A stretch of 64,000 nt of DNA from JAVVSR01 sp036654095 (GTDB lineage Bacteria > Bacillota > Clostridia > Christensenellales > CAG-917), in the NCBI GenBank assembly GCA_036654095.1, contig JAVVSR010000003.1, positions 62,001-126,000 of the forward strand, read 5' to 3'. The position numbers were made by a program, and so were the translations under genes. A model generated the notes under the pieces. That model was not told the DNA's origin. It saw only the letters and a program-made list of their open reading frames with translations, and ran no database searches. Below, one piece after another: positions 1 through 8,890 of the stretch (position 1 is its first letter; each line of letters starts with the position of its first letter).

Positions 1-403
1 GATATTTTTTCAAAAATTCGGGCATTTCGTCTAAATCTTTGCTAACGCTTATCACAAAATCAATTTCGTGACCTGCGGCCAAGTTATCAATTACATCATA
101 AAAATGTTGCATATCTTCAATCTGCGTTTTGGTTATACGGTGAACGCCGTCAATATAAATTGTTTTAATGTCATGGTTACCCGCGATAAGCCCTTTAATG
201 AATCCAATTAAAGCTTCTTCATCAAAAATATGGTTCTCCTCGGAATTGATGACCCTGACTTGATATTTAATACTGAACATATAGCGATTGGTATCGGTAA
301 TAAACACAATATCGCCATGCGCGTTTTCAATGCTTTCATTGGCCATATCGATAATTCTCTTAGTTTTGCCCGAACCTTTAGCACCGTAAATCAAATGTAT
401 CAT
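1..403 (-). CDS. Partial P-loop ATP-binding protein, function unknown
   Basis: The gene runs off the left edge, so only the N-terminal 134 residues are seen. The start at 403 is preceded by AGGAGG at 412-417. The protein opens MIHLIYGAKGSGKTK, a Walker A motif at residues 7-14, and later has the strand TIYIDG, a likely Walker B with Asp. This is a nucleotide-binding fold; the specific family cannot be named from the fragment. Charged helices follow the Walker B region. It lies downstream of the Re-citrate synthase-like gene on the same strand, with about 115 bases between them. Confidence 0.7.
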   Translation of the reverse strand, partial: MIHLIYGAKGSGKTKRIIDMANESIENAHGDIVFITDTNRYMFSIKYQVRVINSEENHIFDEEALIGFIKGLIAGNHDIKTIYIDGVHRITKTQIEDMQHFYDVIDNLAAGHEIDFVISVSKDLDEMPEFLKKY

Positions 404-520
404 AATAAACAGCCTCCTAGATTTTATATTATATCTTTATTGTAACCGCAAAAGAGCAATAATTCAAGGGTTTTTCAAATTTTTTATAAATATAGATATA
501 ATATTTTAGTTTTGTATATA

Positions 521-1912
521 TTATTTATTACCTGAAACACGTTTATAAAGGTCAATATCGACTTTTCTAAGCAAGGTTTCCAATTCTTTATTTGACATAA
601 CAGTGGTACGACCTGTCGCATAGATTTTGTCGAGTTCAGCTTTTATTGCTTCAACCGACGGACATTTCTTATCTATTTTATTGGGTTCGACAAGTCCATA
701 GAAGCTGTTCATCCAAAAAGCAATACCCGCAAGTCCCGAAAAACTATCAACAGCAACAAGCGGCGGACGCTTCAAAATCTTTTCCGTATCAAAAATATTG
801 TAAATTTCCTGGTCTTTCAGCATACCATCTGCGTGGATACCCGCGTGGGTTAGGTTAAAGTTTTCGCCAACAAATGGTGTCCTCGGGGGAATTTGATAGC
901 CAATTTCCTCCTCAAAGTATTTCGCGATATCAGTAATAACCGATAAATCCATACCGTCATTAGTGCCTTTTAATGAACAGTACTCAATCGCCATAGCTTC
1001 AAGCGGACAGTTTCCCGTTCTTTCGCCGATGCCCAAAAGCGTTGTATTGACGGCCGATGCGCCATATAACCAAGCAGTAGTCGCGTTAGTGACGGCCTTA
1101 TAAAAGTCGTTATGACCGTGCCATTCAATTTGCTTGTGCGGAACTTCTGCATAGTGAACAAAACCATAGACAATCCCTTGAACACTTCTTGGCATTGATG
1201 AACCGGGGTACGTTATACCATAGCCCATAGTGTCGCACGCGCGGATTTTAATAGGGATACCGCTTTCACGCGAAAGGTTCATAAGTTCTATCGCAAACGG
1301 AACTACAAAGCCATAGTAATCAGCTCGGGTAATATCCTCAAAGTGACATCTCGGCACGATGCCTCTATCTAGAGCCATCTTTACAATGGATAAATATTTA
1401 TCCAAAGCTGTGCGACGTGTCATATTCATTTTTTTAAAAATATGATAATCGGAACAGCTAACTAAAATACCTGTTTCCTTTAAGCCCAACTCTTTAACAA
1501 GTTCAAAATCTTTTTCGTTTGCCCTAATCCAACTTGTAACCTCGGGAAATTCATAACCCAACTCCAAACACTTGTCAACAGACTTTCTGTCGCGTTCGCT
1601 GTATAAGAAAAATTCACTTTGACGAACAATACCCTTTACTCCACCCAAACGGTGCAGCATTTTGTATAAATCCACCACATTTTTTACGCTAAACGGCGCA
1701 GTGCCTTGTTGTCCGTCGCGAAAAGTTGTATCGGTTATCCAAATATCGCGAGGAGTATTCATAGGGACATTACGCATATTAAATGTCACTTTGGGAATTG
1801 TTCCATATTCAAAAATCTTTCTAAATAACTGTGGTTCAGCAACGTCCTGAAGGTCGGGTTCGTAGGTATGTTCCTCAAGTATATTTCTTTTCTTATTGTA
1901 TCTAATTTCCAT
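521..1912 (-). CDS. Re-citrate synthase-like HMGL-family enzyme
   Basis: A 463-residue member of the pyruvate carboxyltransferase/HMG-CoA-lyase-like family that also holds 2-isopropylmalate and homocitrate synthases. The TIM-barrel signature DTTFRDGQQ is at residues 61-69, the metal-binding HGHND at 265-269, and GIGERTGN at 294-301. The N-terminal extension, the RQSEFFLYS segment and the C-terminal THAGIHADG block resemble, from memory, the subgroup identified as Re-citrate synthase in anaerobes (Clostridium kluyveri, Syntrophus), which condenses oxaloacetate and acetyl-CoA with Re stereochemistry and feeds 2-oxoglutarate synthesis. No leuB, leuC or leuD neighbours argue for leucine synthesis. 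Databases often call this subgroup 2-isopropylmalate synthase. The family is certain; the substrate is inferred. Confidence 0.8.
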   Translation of the reverse strand: MEIRYNKKRNILEEHTYEPDLQDVAEPQLFRKIFEYGTIPKVTFNMRNVPMNTPRDIWITDTTFRDGQQGTAPFSVKNVVDLYKMLHRLGGVKGIVRQSEFFLYSERDRKSVDKCLELGYEFPEVTSWIRANEKDFELVKELGLKETGILVSCSDYHIFKKMNMTRRTALDKYLSIVKMALDRGIVPRCHFEDITRADYYGFVVPFAIELMNLSRESGIPIKIRACDTMGYGITYPGSSMPRSVQGIVYGFVHYAEVPHKQIEWHGHNDFYKAVTNATTAWLYGASAVNTTLLGIGERTGNCPLEAMAIEYCSLKGTNDGMDLSVITDIAKYFEEEIGYQIPPRTPFVGENFNLTHAGIHADGMLKDQEIYNIFDTEKILKRPPLVAVDSFSGLAGIAFWMNSFYGLVEPNKIDKKCPSVEAIKAELDKIYATGRTTVMSNKELETLLRKVDIDLYKRVSGNK

Positions 1913-1935
1913 TTTATCGCCTCAAAATGATAATA

Positions 1936-1962
1936 TAAAGGGGTTATTTTTCAATAACCCTA
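1936..1962 (-). terminator. Hairpin between prfA and the citrate synthase-like gene
   Basis: An 8-base-pair stem, GGGTTATT with AATAACCC, sits between the prfA stop and the next start. On the minus strand it is followed by CTTTATATTA, a weak T-tract, so it may only partly terminate transcription. Confidence 0.45.
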
Positions 1963-1989
1963 AAAAAGTTCGCCTTTGTTGTTTTAAAT

Positions 1990-3063
1990 TTATTTCAATG
2001 TATCCGAGTTAGACAAGGCAGCATTTTGCGCTGCAATTTGTAAAGCCGTAATCATTTCATCTATATCGCCATTTAAAAAGTTTGTCAATGAGTATAGCGT
2101 CAAACCAATTCGATGGTCGCTGACGCGCCCTTGTGGATAATTGTACGTACGTATTCGCTCACATCTATCACCTGTACCAACCTGCGCCTTGCGATTGTCT
2201 GAATATTCTTTATTTGCAAGCTGTTGAAAGTGGTCATAAAGCCTTGTTTTTAAAACTTTCATACCCTTTTCACGATTTTTAATTTGACTACGCTCGTCTT
2301 CGCAAATTACCACAATACCTGTGGGCAAATGCGTAATACGTATTGCGCTTTCTGTTTTATTTACGTGCTGTCCGCCTGCGCCACCACTGCGGAATGTGTC
2401 AATTTTTAAATCACGTTCATTAATTTCTATCGAAATATCTTCCGTTTCGGGAAGCACCGCCACTGTAACTGTTGATGTGTGAACACGCCCTTGCGATTCG
2501 GTTTCAGGTATTCGCTGTACGCGATGAACACCGCTTTCATATTTAAGTTTGCTAAACACACCCTTACCCGAAATCATAAATACAACTTCCTTAACACCGC
2601 CAAGTTCGGTCATATTCATATTAATTTCTTCTATCTTCCAACGATGCATATCCGCATAGTGCATATACATCCGCATAAGTTCCGTGCCAAATAAACTAGC
2701 TTCCTCTCCGCCTGCGCCTGCGCGTATTTCAATTACAACGTTTTTATCATCGTCGGGGTCTTTCGGAATAAGCGAAATCTTAAGCTCCTCAAATACCGAC
2801 TCTAAATTGTCCTTAATATCAGTATATTCTTCTTTAGCCAGTTCTCTCATTTCCTCATCGGGGTCGTTAAGCATAATCTTACATTCATCCATATGCTTTT
2901 GCGCAATAAGATACTCGTCGTATTTGGCGACTATATCCTCAAGCGATGACCTTTCTTTAACTAATTTTTTCCATTCTGCCTGATTAGCGATAATGTCAGG
3001 TTTGACAACTTCATCAGTTAAAAATATAAATCTTTTTTTAATTGTATCTAATTTCGTAAACAT
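1990..3063 (-). CDS. prfA: Peptide chain release factor 1
   Basis: RF1 recognises UAA and UAG and releases the finished peptide. The 357-residue length is normal. The stop-codon reading tripeptide appears as PET at residues 186-188, the RF1 PxT form rather than the SPF of RF2, and the peptidyl-hydrolysis GGQ is at 230-232 in GGAGGQHVN. It follows the DUF1385-PrmC fusion gene by 11 bases, so the factor and the methyltransferase that modifies its GGQ glutamine are co-transcribed, the usual order in Clostridia (rpmE, DUF1385, prmC, prfA). Confidence 0.97.
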   Translation of the reverse strand: MFTKLDTIKKRFIFLTDEVVKPDIIANQAEWKKLVKERSSLEDIVAKYDEYLIAQKHMDECKIMLNDPDEEMRELAKEEYTDIKDNLESVFEELKISLIPKDPDDDKNVVIEIRAGAGGEEASLFGTELMRMYMHYADMHRWKIEEINMNMTELGGVKEVVFMISGKGVFSKLKYESGVHRVQRIPETESQGRVHTSTVTVAVLPETEDISIEINERDLKIDTFRSGGAGGQHVNKTESAIRITHLPTGIVVICEDERSQIKNREKGMKVLKTRLYDHFQQLANKEYSDNRKAQVGTGDRCERIRTYNYPQGRVSDHRIGLTLYSLTNFLNGDIDEMITALQIAAQNAALSNSDTLK

Positions 3064-3074
3064 ATGTTCCCCTA

Positions 3075-4853
3075 TTATTTAGCAATAATTATGCGTGGAA
3101 TATTATTATAATCGTTCAATATTGTTATATCTTCAAACTTATCAAAAAGCATGGCCTTTATTTCATCTGCTTGACCTTCGCCTACTTCTAGCATAAGCGT
3201 TCCGCCTTCATTCAAATGTGACTTTACTTCATCGATAATACGCGTGTAAACACAGTATCCGTCTAAACCTCCGTCAAGCGCAATCAACGGCTCATAATCC
3301 TTTACCTCAACGGCCAAATTCAAGATATCGGAACTTTTTATATAAGGAGGATTTGAAACAATTATATCAAATTTACCATCAATATTTTCAAACAAATCAC
3401 CTTGGAAAAAGATAACTTTAGCGTTCAACTTTTCAGCGTTACGCTTTGCAATATCAAGCGCTACGCTTGATATATCCGTCGCCACCATTTCACATTCAAC
3501 CGACTTACTAACAGCTATCGCAATAGCTCCGCTTCCCGTACACAAGTCAAGTACTTTCTTGCCCTCGGCAATTTTTATGACCTGTTCGCATAAGAGTTCT
3601 GTTTCTGGACGAGGGATAAGCACGCCTGCTGTTACATCAATATCAAAACCATAAAAGTTTGCGCTGCCTAAGATGTATTGCAATGGAATATGTTTCGCAC
3701 GTTCATTCGCAATCACAACCGCGCGCTCAATATCAACGGCGTTGACATAGTTTATTGATTTTAACTCGCCTCTGTTTACATTTAACACATTGCACAAAAT
3801 CCAATCAATATCCGACGACTCGAATTCGTTTTCGGGTAAAATATCAATTAAAGTTTTTTTGGCCTCCGCCATTGACTTTTTAATTTCAAAATTAAGTTCG
3901 GGTAACGTATCGTCGCGGTCCATATTGTAAACGGTTTGAAATGCCACCAATGCAACTTCAACCATGCTGTCATCGGGCTGTTTGGTTGTTAGTTTTTGCA
4001 AAAGAAGCCCCGGCCAACGAATAAAACGCACAACAATATTATCCGACAACGCCAACAGTTTTAAAACCTCATATGAAACGCCTGCTACAAGTGGCAACAA
4101 AACAAGCCTAATGCCAATTCTAGTCCAAATGTTGTTAGGCCAACCTAACGTTTCATAAAAAAGCCAACTTGACAATGAAAACAGAATAATACTTATAATC
4201 ATAACTAAAAACATAAACGTCGTGCCACAACGCTTATGAATTGTCGTATATTTTTGAATATTTTGAACAGTAAGTTCTTCCTCGTGCTCAAACGCATTTA
4301 TCGTTTTATGCTCCGCTCCGTGATACATAAAAACACGTTTCACATCGGGAACTTTGCTGCACATAAGTACATACAATACAAAAATTACTAGACGAATAAC
4401 GCCCTCCGATATATCTTTAACGACATTCGGCGCGGACGCTAATATTGGAATTTTAAAAAATAACGATGTCAGAAGTTGAGGTAATATAAAAAATAAGCCA
4501 ATAGCTAAAGCAATGCCTAAAACAACGGCAAAACCCATAACCATTTGCATCATATCTACTTTCATTTTTTTAGAAAGCCAATTTTCAAATTTGCTAGGCT
4601 CGGTAACATCTCCAAAAACCTCACTCGAGCGCATCAAAGTTTTAGTGCCAAGCACCATCATCGACACAAAGTTAAGCACTCCCCTCAAAATAGGGACTCG
4701 ATACCATATTGATTTTTGTTTAATCGGTGTAATGTACTTGCTTTCAACGGTAATTTTGCCCGACGCATCGCGAACCGCCGTAGCCATACTACGTTCGCCG
4801 CGCATCATAACGCCTTCAAGTACCGCTTGACCGCCGATAAGAGTTTTTTTCAT
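3075..4853 (-). CDS. prmC: Fusion of DUF1385 (YqhQ) membrane protein and release factor glutamine methyltransferase PrmC
   Basis: One uninterrupted 592-residue frame joins two proteins normally encoded side by side. Residues 1 to about 310 are DUF1385: the opening MKKTLIGGQAVLEGVMMRG, the motif YHGAEHKT at 177-184, and hydrophobic segments near 105-135, 150-165, 213-233 and 245-265. Residues about 325-592 are PrmC: IPRPETE at 413-419, the SAM-binding LDLCTGSGAIA at 435-445 and the catalytic NPPY at 501-504. PrmC methylates the GGQ glutamine of RF1 and RF2. The role of DUF1385 is not known. The fusion would tether the methyltransferase to the membrane. Both halves keep their key motifs, so this is not a pseudogene, though an assembly error removing a stop cannot be excluded from sequence alone. 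Confidence 0.93.
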   Translation of the reverse strand: MKKTLIGGQAVLEGVMMRGERSMATAVRDASGKITVESKYITPIKQKSIWYRVPILRGVLNFVSMMVLGTKTLMRSSEVFGDVTEPSKFENWLSKKMKVDMMQMVMGFAVVLGIALAIGLFFILPQLLTSLFFKIPILASAPNVVKDISEGVIRLVIFVLYVLMCSKVPDVKRVFMYHGAEHKTINAFEHEEELTVQNIQKYTTIHKRCGTTFMFLVMIISIILFSLSSWLFYETLGWPNNIWTRIGIRLVLLPLVAGVSYEVLKLLALSDNIVVRFIRWPGLLLQKLTTKQPDDSMVEVALVAFQTVYNMDRDDTLPELNFEIKKSMAEAKKTLIDILPENEFESSDIDWILCNVLNVNRGELKSINYVNAVDIERAVVIANERAKHIPLQYILGSANFYGFDIDVTAGVLIPRPETELLCEQVIKIAEGKKVLDLCTGSGAIAIAVSKSVECEMVATDISSVALDIAKRNAEKLNAKVIFFQGDLFENIDGKFDIIVSNPPYIKSSDILNLAVEVKDYEPLIALDGGLDGYCVYTRIIDEVKSHLNEGGTLMLEVGEGQADEIKAMLFDKFEDITILNDYNNIPRIIIAK

Positions 4854-5246
4854 AGAGTCACACGTCCTAATTTAGCGTACCTTAAAAAAATCGAGTATTT
4901 GCGCGTAATTAATTTAAAAAACCAAAGCTATAAAATGTATACTTCGAACAATTATAATTAAAAACACCAAATTACATAAAACACAATTTTACGTTTCACC
5001 AATTTTGGCCGTCACAATTAAACAGTTGCAGTATATTAATTATAAACATTTAATACACTTGCATATTGCAACCAAAATACTTTATACAAAAAACTGAAAT
5101 TACATAAACTCGATTAAAATTTTATTGATAAATAATATTGTCGTCAAAATATTAAAAAACAAAACAACTATAAATTAGTAAATCATTTTTAAATATTAAT
5201 TAAAATTTGCGCTTTGTTTGACATTGAACAATATTTCAACATTTTG
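4854..5246. other. AT-rich intergenic stretch without a recognised gene
   Basis: Nearly 400 bases between the DUF1385-PrmC fusion start and the rpmE terminator. I see no credible reading frame, RNA gene or strong promoter pair, only long A/T runs. It probably holds the promoter of the fusion gene. Confidence 0.5.
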
Positions 5247-5280
5247 AAAAAATGCAGATTATCGTCATCGATAATCTGCA
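5247..5280 (-). terminator. Rho-independent terminator of rpmE
   Basis: A perfect 12-base-pair stem (TGCAGATTATCG with its complement, 4-base loop) ends just past the rpmE stop. On the minus strand it runs into TTTTTT (5247-5252). Confidence 0.88.
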
Positions 5281-5289
5281 CCAATTTAA

Positions 5290-5496
5290 CTAATCAAGAT
5301 TATAACGCTTCTTGAACTTATCCACACGGCCACCTGTGTCTACAAGTTTTTGCCTGCCGGTGAAGTAAGGATGACACTTGTTGCAGATATCGACTCTCAT
5401 AGTATCGCCCTTTTTGGTGGTACCAGTCGTAAAGGTTGCACCGCACGCACAAGTTACGGTAACCTGATGATAATCTGGATGGATATTATCTTTCAT
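5290..5496 (-). CDS. rpmE: 50S ribosomal protein L31 (zinc-binding type)
   Basis: A 68-residue L31 of the zinc-ribbon (C+) type: C16 and C18 (CAC) and C38 and C41 (CNKC) are all present, followed by the family signature HPYFTG. L31 sits on the 50S central protuberance and bridges to 30S. It is transcribed alone, from its own promoter to its own terminator. The start follows a CGGAGGT ribosome binding site on the minus strand. Confidence 0.97.
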   Translation of the reverse strand: MKDNIHPDYHQVTVTCACGATFTTGTTKKGDTMRVDICNKCHPYFTGRQKLVDTGGRVDKFKKRYNLD

Positions 5497-5540
5497 ATTT
5501 ATACCTCCGTTAATTTACAATAAAAGAATAATGCTTACTT

Positions 5541-5569
5541 ATTATAGTAATATACAATGAAATAGTCAA
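5541..5569 (-). promoter_or_regulatory. Sigma-A promoter of rpmE
   Basis: On the minus strand TTGACT (5569-5564) and TATAAT (5546-5541) are 17 bases apart, about 45 bases upstream of the rpmE start. Confidence 0.8.
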
Positions 5570-5624
5570 ACACTTTAAGCGGTATTTCTCAAATAAATGA
5601 AAAATATTTCATATAAAAGTTTAA

Positions 5625-5653
5625 TTTACAAAAAAAAATATATGTGTTATAAT
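5625..5653 (+). promoter_or_regulatory. Sigma-A promoter of the MDR oxidoreductase gene
   Basis: TTTACA (5625-5630), a 17-base spacer and TATAAT (5648-5653) lie 30 bases ahead of the start at 5683, with an AAGGAG ribosome binding site between. Confidence 0.8.
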
Positions 5654-5682
5654 ATTTTTACAAAATTTTTAAGGAGACGCTA

Positions 5683-6696
5683 ATGAAAGCTTGGCAAATT
5701 ACCGCTACTGAGGAACTACAATTAATCGAGCGCGTTCAGGAGGCTGAACCTGGCGATGTTAAGGTCAGGATATCTAAAGCGGCTCTTTCCTCAACCGATT
5801 TGGCTATCTTTAGGGGCAAAAATCCTGTATTCCCAATTATTCCCGTACGTTCAGCTATTGGGCTTGTTTCCGAATCGCACGAGTTGTCGGGGCTAAAGAA
5901 AGGCGAACGAGTAGTTATTAATCCATATATTCTATCCGAACCTAGTTTGCGAAACAAGGATAAACCATTGGTTGCCGATGTTAAAGTAATGGGCGTTGAT
6001 TGCGATGGCTTAATTTGCGACTTTATTTCGTTGCCCCCTGCAAACGTATGCTTGCTTCCCGAGGGGATTTGCGACGAGGAAGCTATTTTTGTTGAGCAAA
6101 TTGCAATGGCTATTAAAACTTTTGATGTGCTTGAAACGGAAAAAGGCAATTATCTAGCAATTTTAGGCGCGCGCACCTTAGGTAATATTATCGCGCAACT
6201 TGCGCTTTATTATCAGCTTGTTCCAATCGTCATTGATACTGACAACGATAACTTGCTTTTAGCTGAAAAACACGGCATATATTATACAATTAATCCAGCG
6301 GAATGTGACCTTCGCCAGCGCATTATGGAAATTACTGGCGGCAAAATGACCGAATATACAGTGTATGAGGCGCGCTCCGATATTTCAACAAATTACATTC
6401 CCTTAATTACGCAAGAATGTGGACGTGTTGCGATTGTTGGCTACAACCATTTTTTAGATAAACTCAACTTAAACCTTGGCGACACGCTTCTTAAGCAGTT
6501 GACAATGACCTGCATACGCAATGGATATGGCGAGATATATACCGCAATAAATTTATTGGCAAACAAAGTTATTGACACAACCGATTTTATTGATAAGGTA
6601 ATTCCATTTAATCAATTTTCAACCGTCGTCAATGAAATTACTCAAGAACATTATATTTATGGTAAAATTGTTATTGACTGCTTGAACGAAAATTAG
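5683..6696 (+). CDS. Zinc-less medium-chain dehydrogenase/reductase (MDR) protein
   Basis: A 337-residue protein with the layout of zinc alcohol/polyol dehydrogenases: an N-terminal GroES-like domain (about 1-140) and a Rossmann domain starting at LGARTLGN (161-168). The zinc ligands are missing. The catalytic Cys position in the usual ALCGSD context is Ser36 (ALSSTDL), the His-Glu pair of PGHE is Arg56-Ser57 (PVRSAIG), and the four structural-zinc cysteines are absent. The Rossmann glycine motif is also altered (GARTLG for GAGPIG). It cannot be a classical zinc alcohol dehydrogenase; a quinone-reductase-like reductase or a non-catalytic NAD(P)-binding protein are options. It is a single-gene unit with its own promoter and terminator. 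Confidence 0.85.
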   Translation: MKAWQITATEELQLIERVQEAEPGDVKVRISKAALSSTDLAIFRGKNPVFPIIPVRSAIGLVSESHELSGLKKGERVVINPYILSEPSLRNKDKPLVADVKVMGVDCDGLICDFISLPPANVCLLPEGICDEEAIFVEQIAMAIKTFDVLETEKGNYLAILGARTLGNIIAQLALYYQLVPIVIDTDNDNLLLAEKHGIYYTINPAECDLRQRIMEITGGKMTEYTVYEARSDISTNYIPLITQECGRVAIVGYNHFLDKLNLNLGDTLLKQLTMTCIRNGYGEIYTAINLLANKVIDTTDFIDKVIPFNQFSTVVNEITQEHYIYGKIVIDCLNEN

Positions 6697-6772
6697 TTTA
6701 TGATTTTAATATATAATTTTAATACCTAACTTTTATTATGTAAATCTATTTTAAAATAAATAAAACTTAATT

Positions 6773-6812
6773 AAAAAACAACCAAATTCATAATTTGAAT
6801 TTGGTTGTTTTT
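6773..6812 (+). terminator. Terminator of the MDR gene
   Basis: A stem of 17 A/T-rich base pairs (AAAAACAACCAAATTCA with its complement, loop TAATT) ending in TTTTT on the plus strand. Its A-run on the other side means it could also stop minus-strand transcripts from murC. Confidence 0.8.
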
Positions 6813-6993
6813 ATACTTTGATGTTTTGAAATTATATACAATAATATTTTATTACCCCACTTTCGTACTTCAGATTTTTTAAAAATTATTAAAGGCTTAT
6901 GGTTAAGGCTATAAACTAACTTCCGTTATAGTCAGCAACTTTAATTTGAAAAATCCACAAAAAATCACAATCCATACTAACTATTTCAAACCT

Positions 6994-8355
6994 CTATTGC
7001 AAAACAAGTTTTGCCACCTCGGCAATATCGCCTGCTCCCAAAATTAAAATAAGGTCGTCGGGCATTGCTGTTTTTAAAATATTAGTCGCCACTGCCATAA
7101 GAGTATCAAAATATTTTGCGTCTTGCACGCACGTATTAATGTAATAAAATAATTCAAATGCCGTTGCGCCCATATCGGGAGTTTCACGCGCGGGATAAGT
7201 CGAAACTATTGAAAGTTCGTCAACGTTTTCAAACGCGTTAGCAAATTCATCAAAGTATTTTTTTGTACGCGAGTATGTATGTGGCTGAAAATAAACGCGT
7301 AAATTACGATATTGCATTTTTTTAGCGGCGTCTAAAGTCGCAACAATTTCGCTTGGATGGTGCGCGTAATCTATTACAATTCGCGCGCCGTTTACTTCGC
7401 CAACAAACTCAAAGCGGCGTTTAATACCCTTAAAAGTTTCAATAGTTTCAATAATGTTCTGTTTAGAAACGCCATAATAATTAGCTGTCAAAATAGCGGC
7501 TAAGGCGTTTAAGATATTGTGCCGTCCAAACATATTGGACTTTATATGGCAAAAGTGTTCTTTATTTAATATAACATCATATTCACACTTGCCAAGATAT
7601 TCAAGTATGTTAGTTGCATAGCAATCCGCCTCAGCGTCAAAGCCATAAGTCAACATATGCGTATTTGTGCATATATGCAAATTGCGATAGTCTACATCTC
7701 TATTTATGACAATTAAGCCGTCATTCTGCATATTACTGACAAATTTCGTAAACGTATCCTCTAAATCCGACAAAGCATTGTAGCAATCGGGGTGGTCACT
7801 TTCAACATTCAAAATAATAATCGTATTTGGTTGTAATGATAAAAAACTATGCTTGTATTCACACGCTTCCGTAATAAAATATTCCTCGCCCGACATATAA
7901 AAATTGCCATTTAAATCCTTTACATCTCCGCCGATATGCGCCGTAAAACTTTTTTCCGCGCGTTTAAAAATAGTTGACAGAAGCCCTGTCACGGTGGTTT
8001 TGCCATGCGTTCCGCTAACTGCGATAACTTCATTATATAGGCTCGCAACTATCCCTAAAAATCTATGTCGCTCAAAACAAACAATTTTCTTTGCGCGACA
8101 AAAACATAGCTCCGCGTCGCCTTCGGAAATTGCCGATGAATAAACAACAATATCCGCCAAACCAGCTATCGAAACATTGCTGCCAGCGTACGCGTTTATG
8201 CCCAATTCTTGAAGTTCAATTAAGGTTTCCGAGTGATGTACATCAGAACCGCTTACCGTCATATCGTTAGCGTTGCACCACTTTGCAAGCCCACTCATCG
8301 ATATTCCACCGATGCCTATTAGATGTATATTTTTGCCTATAAATGGATTTTTCAT
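6994..8355 (-). CDS. murC: UDP-N-acetylmuramate--L-alanine ligase
   Basis: Adds L-alanine to UDP-MurNAc, the first step of the peptidoglycan peptide stem, in the cytoplasm. The 453-residue protein has the N-terminal nucleotide-binding GIGGISMSG (14-22), the Mur-ligase ATP loop GTHGKTT (115-121), the central ESDH and the C-terminal IDYAHHPSE and FQPHTYSRT motifs typical of MurC. It is divergent to spoVG, with about 130 bases between the start codons, and stands apart from other mur genes. No strong terminator of its own is visible; the hairpin at 6773-6812 could serve. Confidence 0.96.
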   Translation of the reverse strand: MKNPFIGKNIHLIGIGGISMSGLAKWCNANDMTVSGSDVHHSETLIELQELGINAYAGSNVSIAGLADIVVYSSAISEGDAELCFCRAKKIVCFERHRFLGIVASLYNEVIAVSGTHGKTTVTGLLSTIFKRAEKSFTAHIGGDVKDLNGNFYMSGEEYFITEACEYKHSFLSLQPNTIIILNVESDHPDCYNALSDLEDTFTKFVSNMQNDGLIVINRDVDYRNLHICTNTHMLTYGFDAEADCYATNILEYLGKCEYDVILNKEHFCHIKSNMFGRHNILNALAAILTANYYGVSKQNIIETIETFKGIKRRFEFVGEVNGARIVIDYAHHPSEIVATLDAAKKMQYRNLRVYFQPHTYSRTKKYFDEFANAFENVDELSIVSTYPARETPDMGATAFELFYYINTCVQDAKYFDTLMAVATNILKTAMPDDLILILGAGDIAEVAKLVLQ

Positions 8356-8416
8356 AACCCAATATATGTTACATTTATCAATTTTGTTATTTAATAAAAG
8401 TATTTTTCAAAAACTA

Positions 8417-8446
8417 TTGTAATTTACCATACAAATATACTATAAT
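8417..8446 (+). promoter_or_regulatory. Putative promoter of spoVG
   Basis: TTGTAA (8417-8422), 18 bases, TATAAT (8441-8446), 42 bases upstream of the spoVG start. It looks like sigma-A. I do not see the sigma-H pattern known for spoVG in Bacillus. Confidence 0.6.
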
Positions 8447-8488
8447 GTATGTAGGCTTTTATTATAACTATATATTGTAGGAGGACTT

Positions 8489-8764
8489 ATGGAAATTACC
8501 GATGTTAGAATTAGGCTTATTAAAAGAGATGAAAGCAAATTTCGCGCTGTGGCCTCTATTGTGATTGACGATATGTTTGTGATTCACGATATTAAAATCA
8601 TTGAGGGACAAGACGGCGATTTTATTGCAATGCCCTCGAGGAAAACGCCCGACGGTGAATATCGTGACATTGCTCACCCGATAAATACAGAAACTCGTGA
8701 GATAATTAAAACAAAAATTTTAGCTGCCTACGAAAAGGCAAAAGCTGAAGCTGCTGAAGCATAG
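8489..8764 (+). CDS. spoVG: SpoVG family RNA-binding regulator
   Basis: A 91-residue SpoVG homologue with the conserved opening MEITDVRIRL, the FIAMPSRKTPDGEYRDIAHP core and a short Ala/Glu-rich tail. SpoVG affects sporulation septation and, in other Firmicutes, binds RNA and DNA to tune many genes. The ribosome binding site is AGGAGG (8479-8484). In Bacillus it sits near purR and glmU; here it is a single gene divergent from murC and shares a bidirectional terminator with the operon on the other strand. Confidence 0.96.
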   Translation: MEITDVRIRLIKRDESKFRAVASIVIDDMFVIHDIKIIEGQDGDFIAMPSRKTPDGEYRDIAHPINTETREIIKTKILAAYEKAKAEAAEA

Positions 8765-8833
8765 TTTTTATACAATATAGTACTTACAAAAAAGAGTAGC
8801 CTTGTTTATTCGTATTTTTTTGTGCGCAAAAAA

Positions 8834-8868
8834 TGTAAAAATACCGCCTAATTTAGGCGGTATTTCAT
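8834..8868. terminator. Bidirectional terminator between spoVG and the flavoprotein operon
   Basis: The stem ATACCGCCTA/TAGGCGGTAT (loop ATT) is flanked by A-runs on one side and T-runs on the other, so it can stop spoVG transcription on plus and the glp-like operon on minus. Confidence 0.87.
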
Positions 8869-8890
8869 TTATATTACTAAAATAAATATA

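Noticed and set aside
8360..8488. Sigma-H promoter for spoVG
   Set aside because: The AGGAWWW and GAAT boxes known in Bacillus are not present; a sigma-A-like pair fits better.
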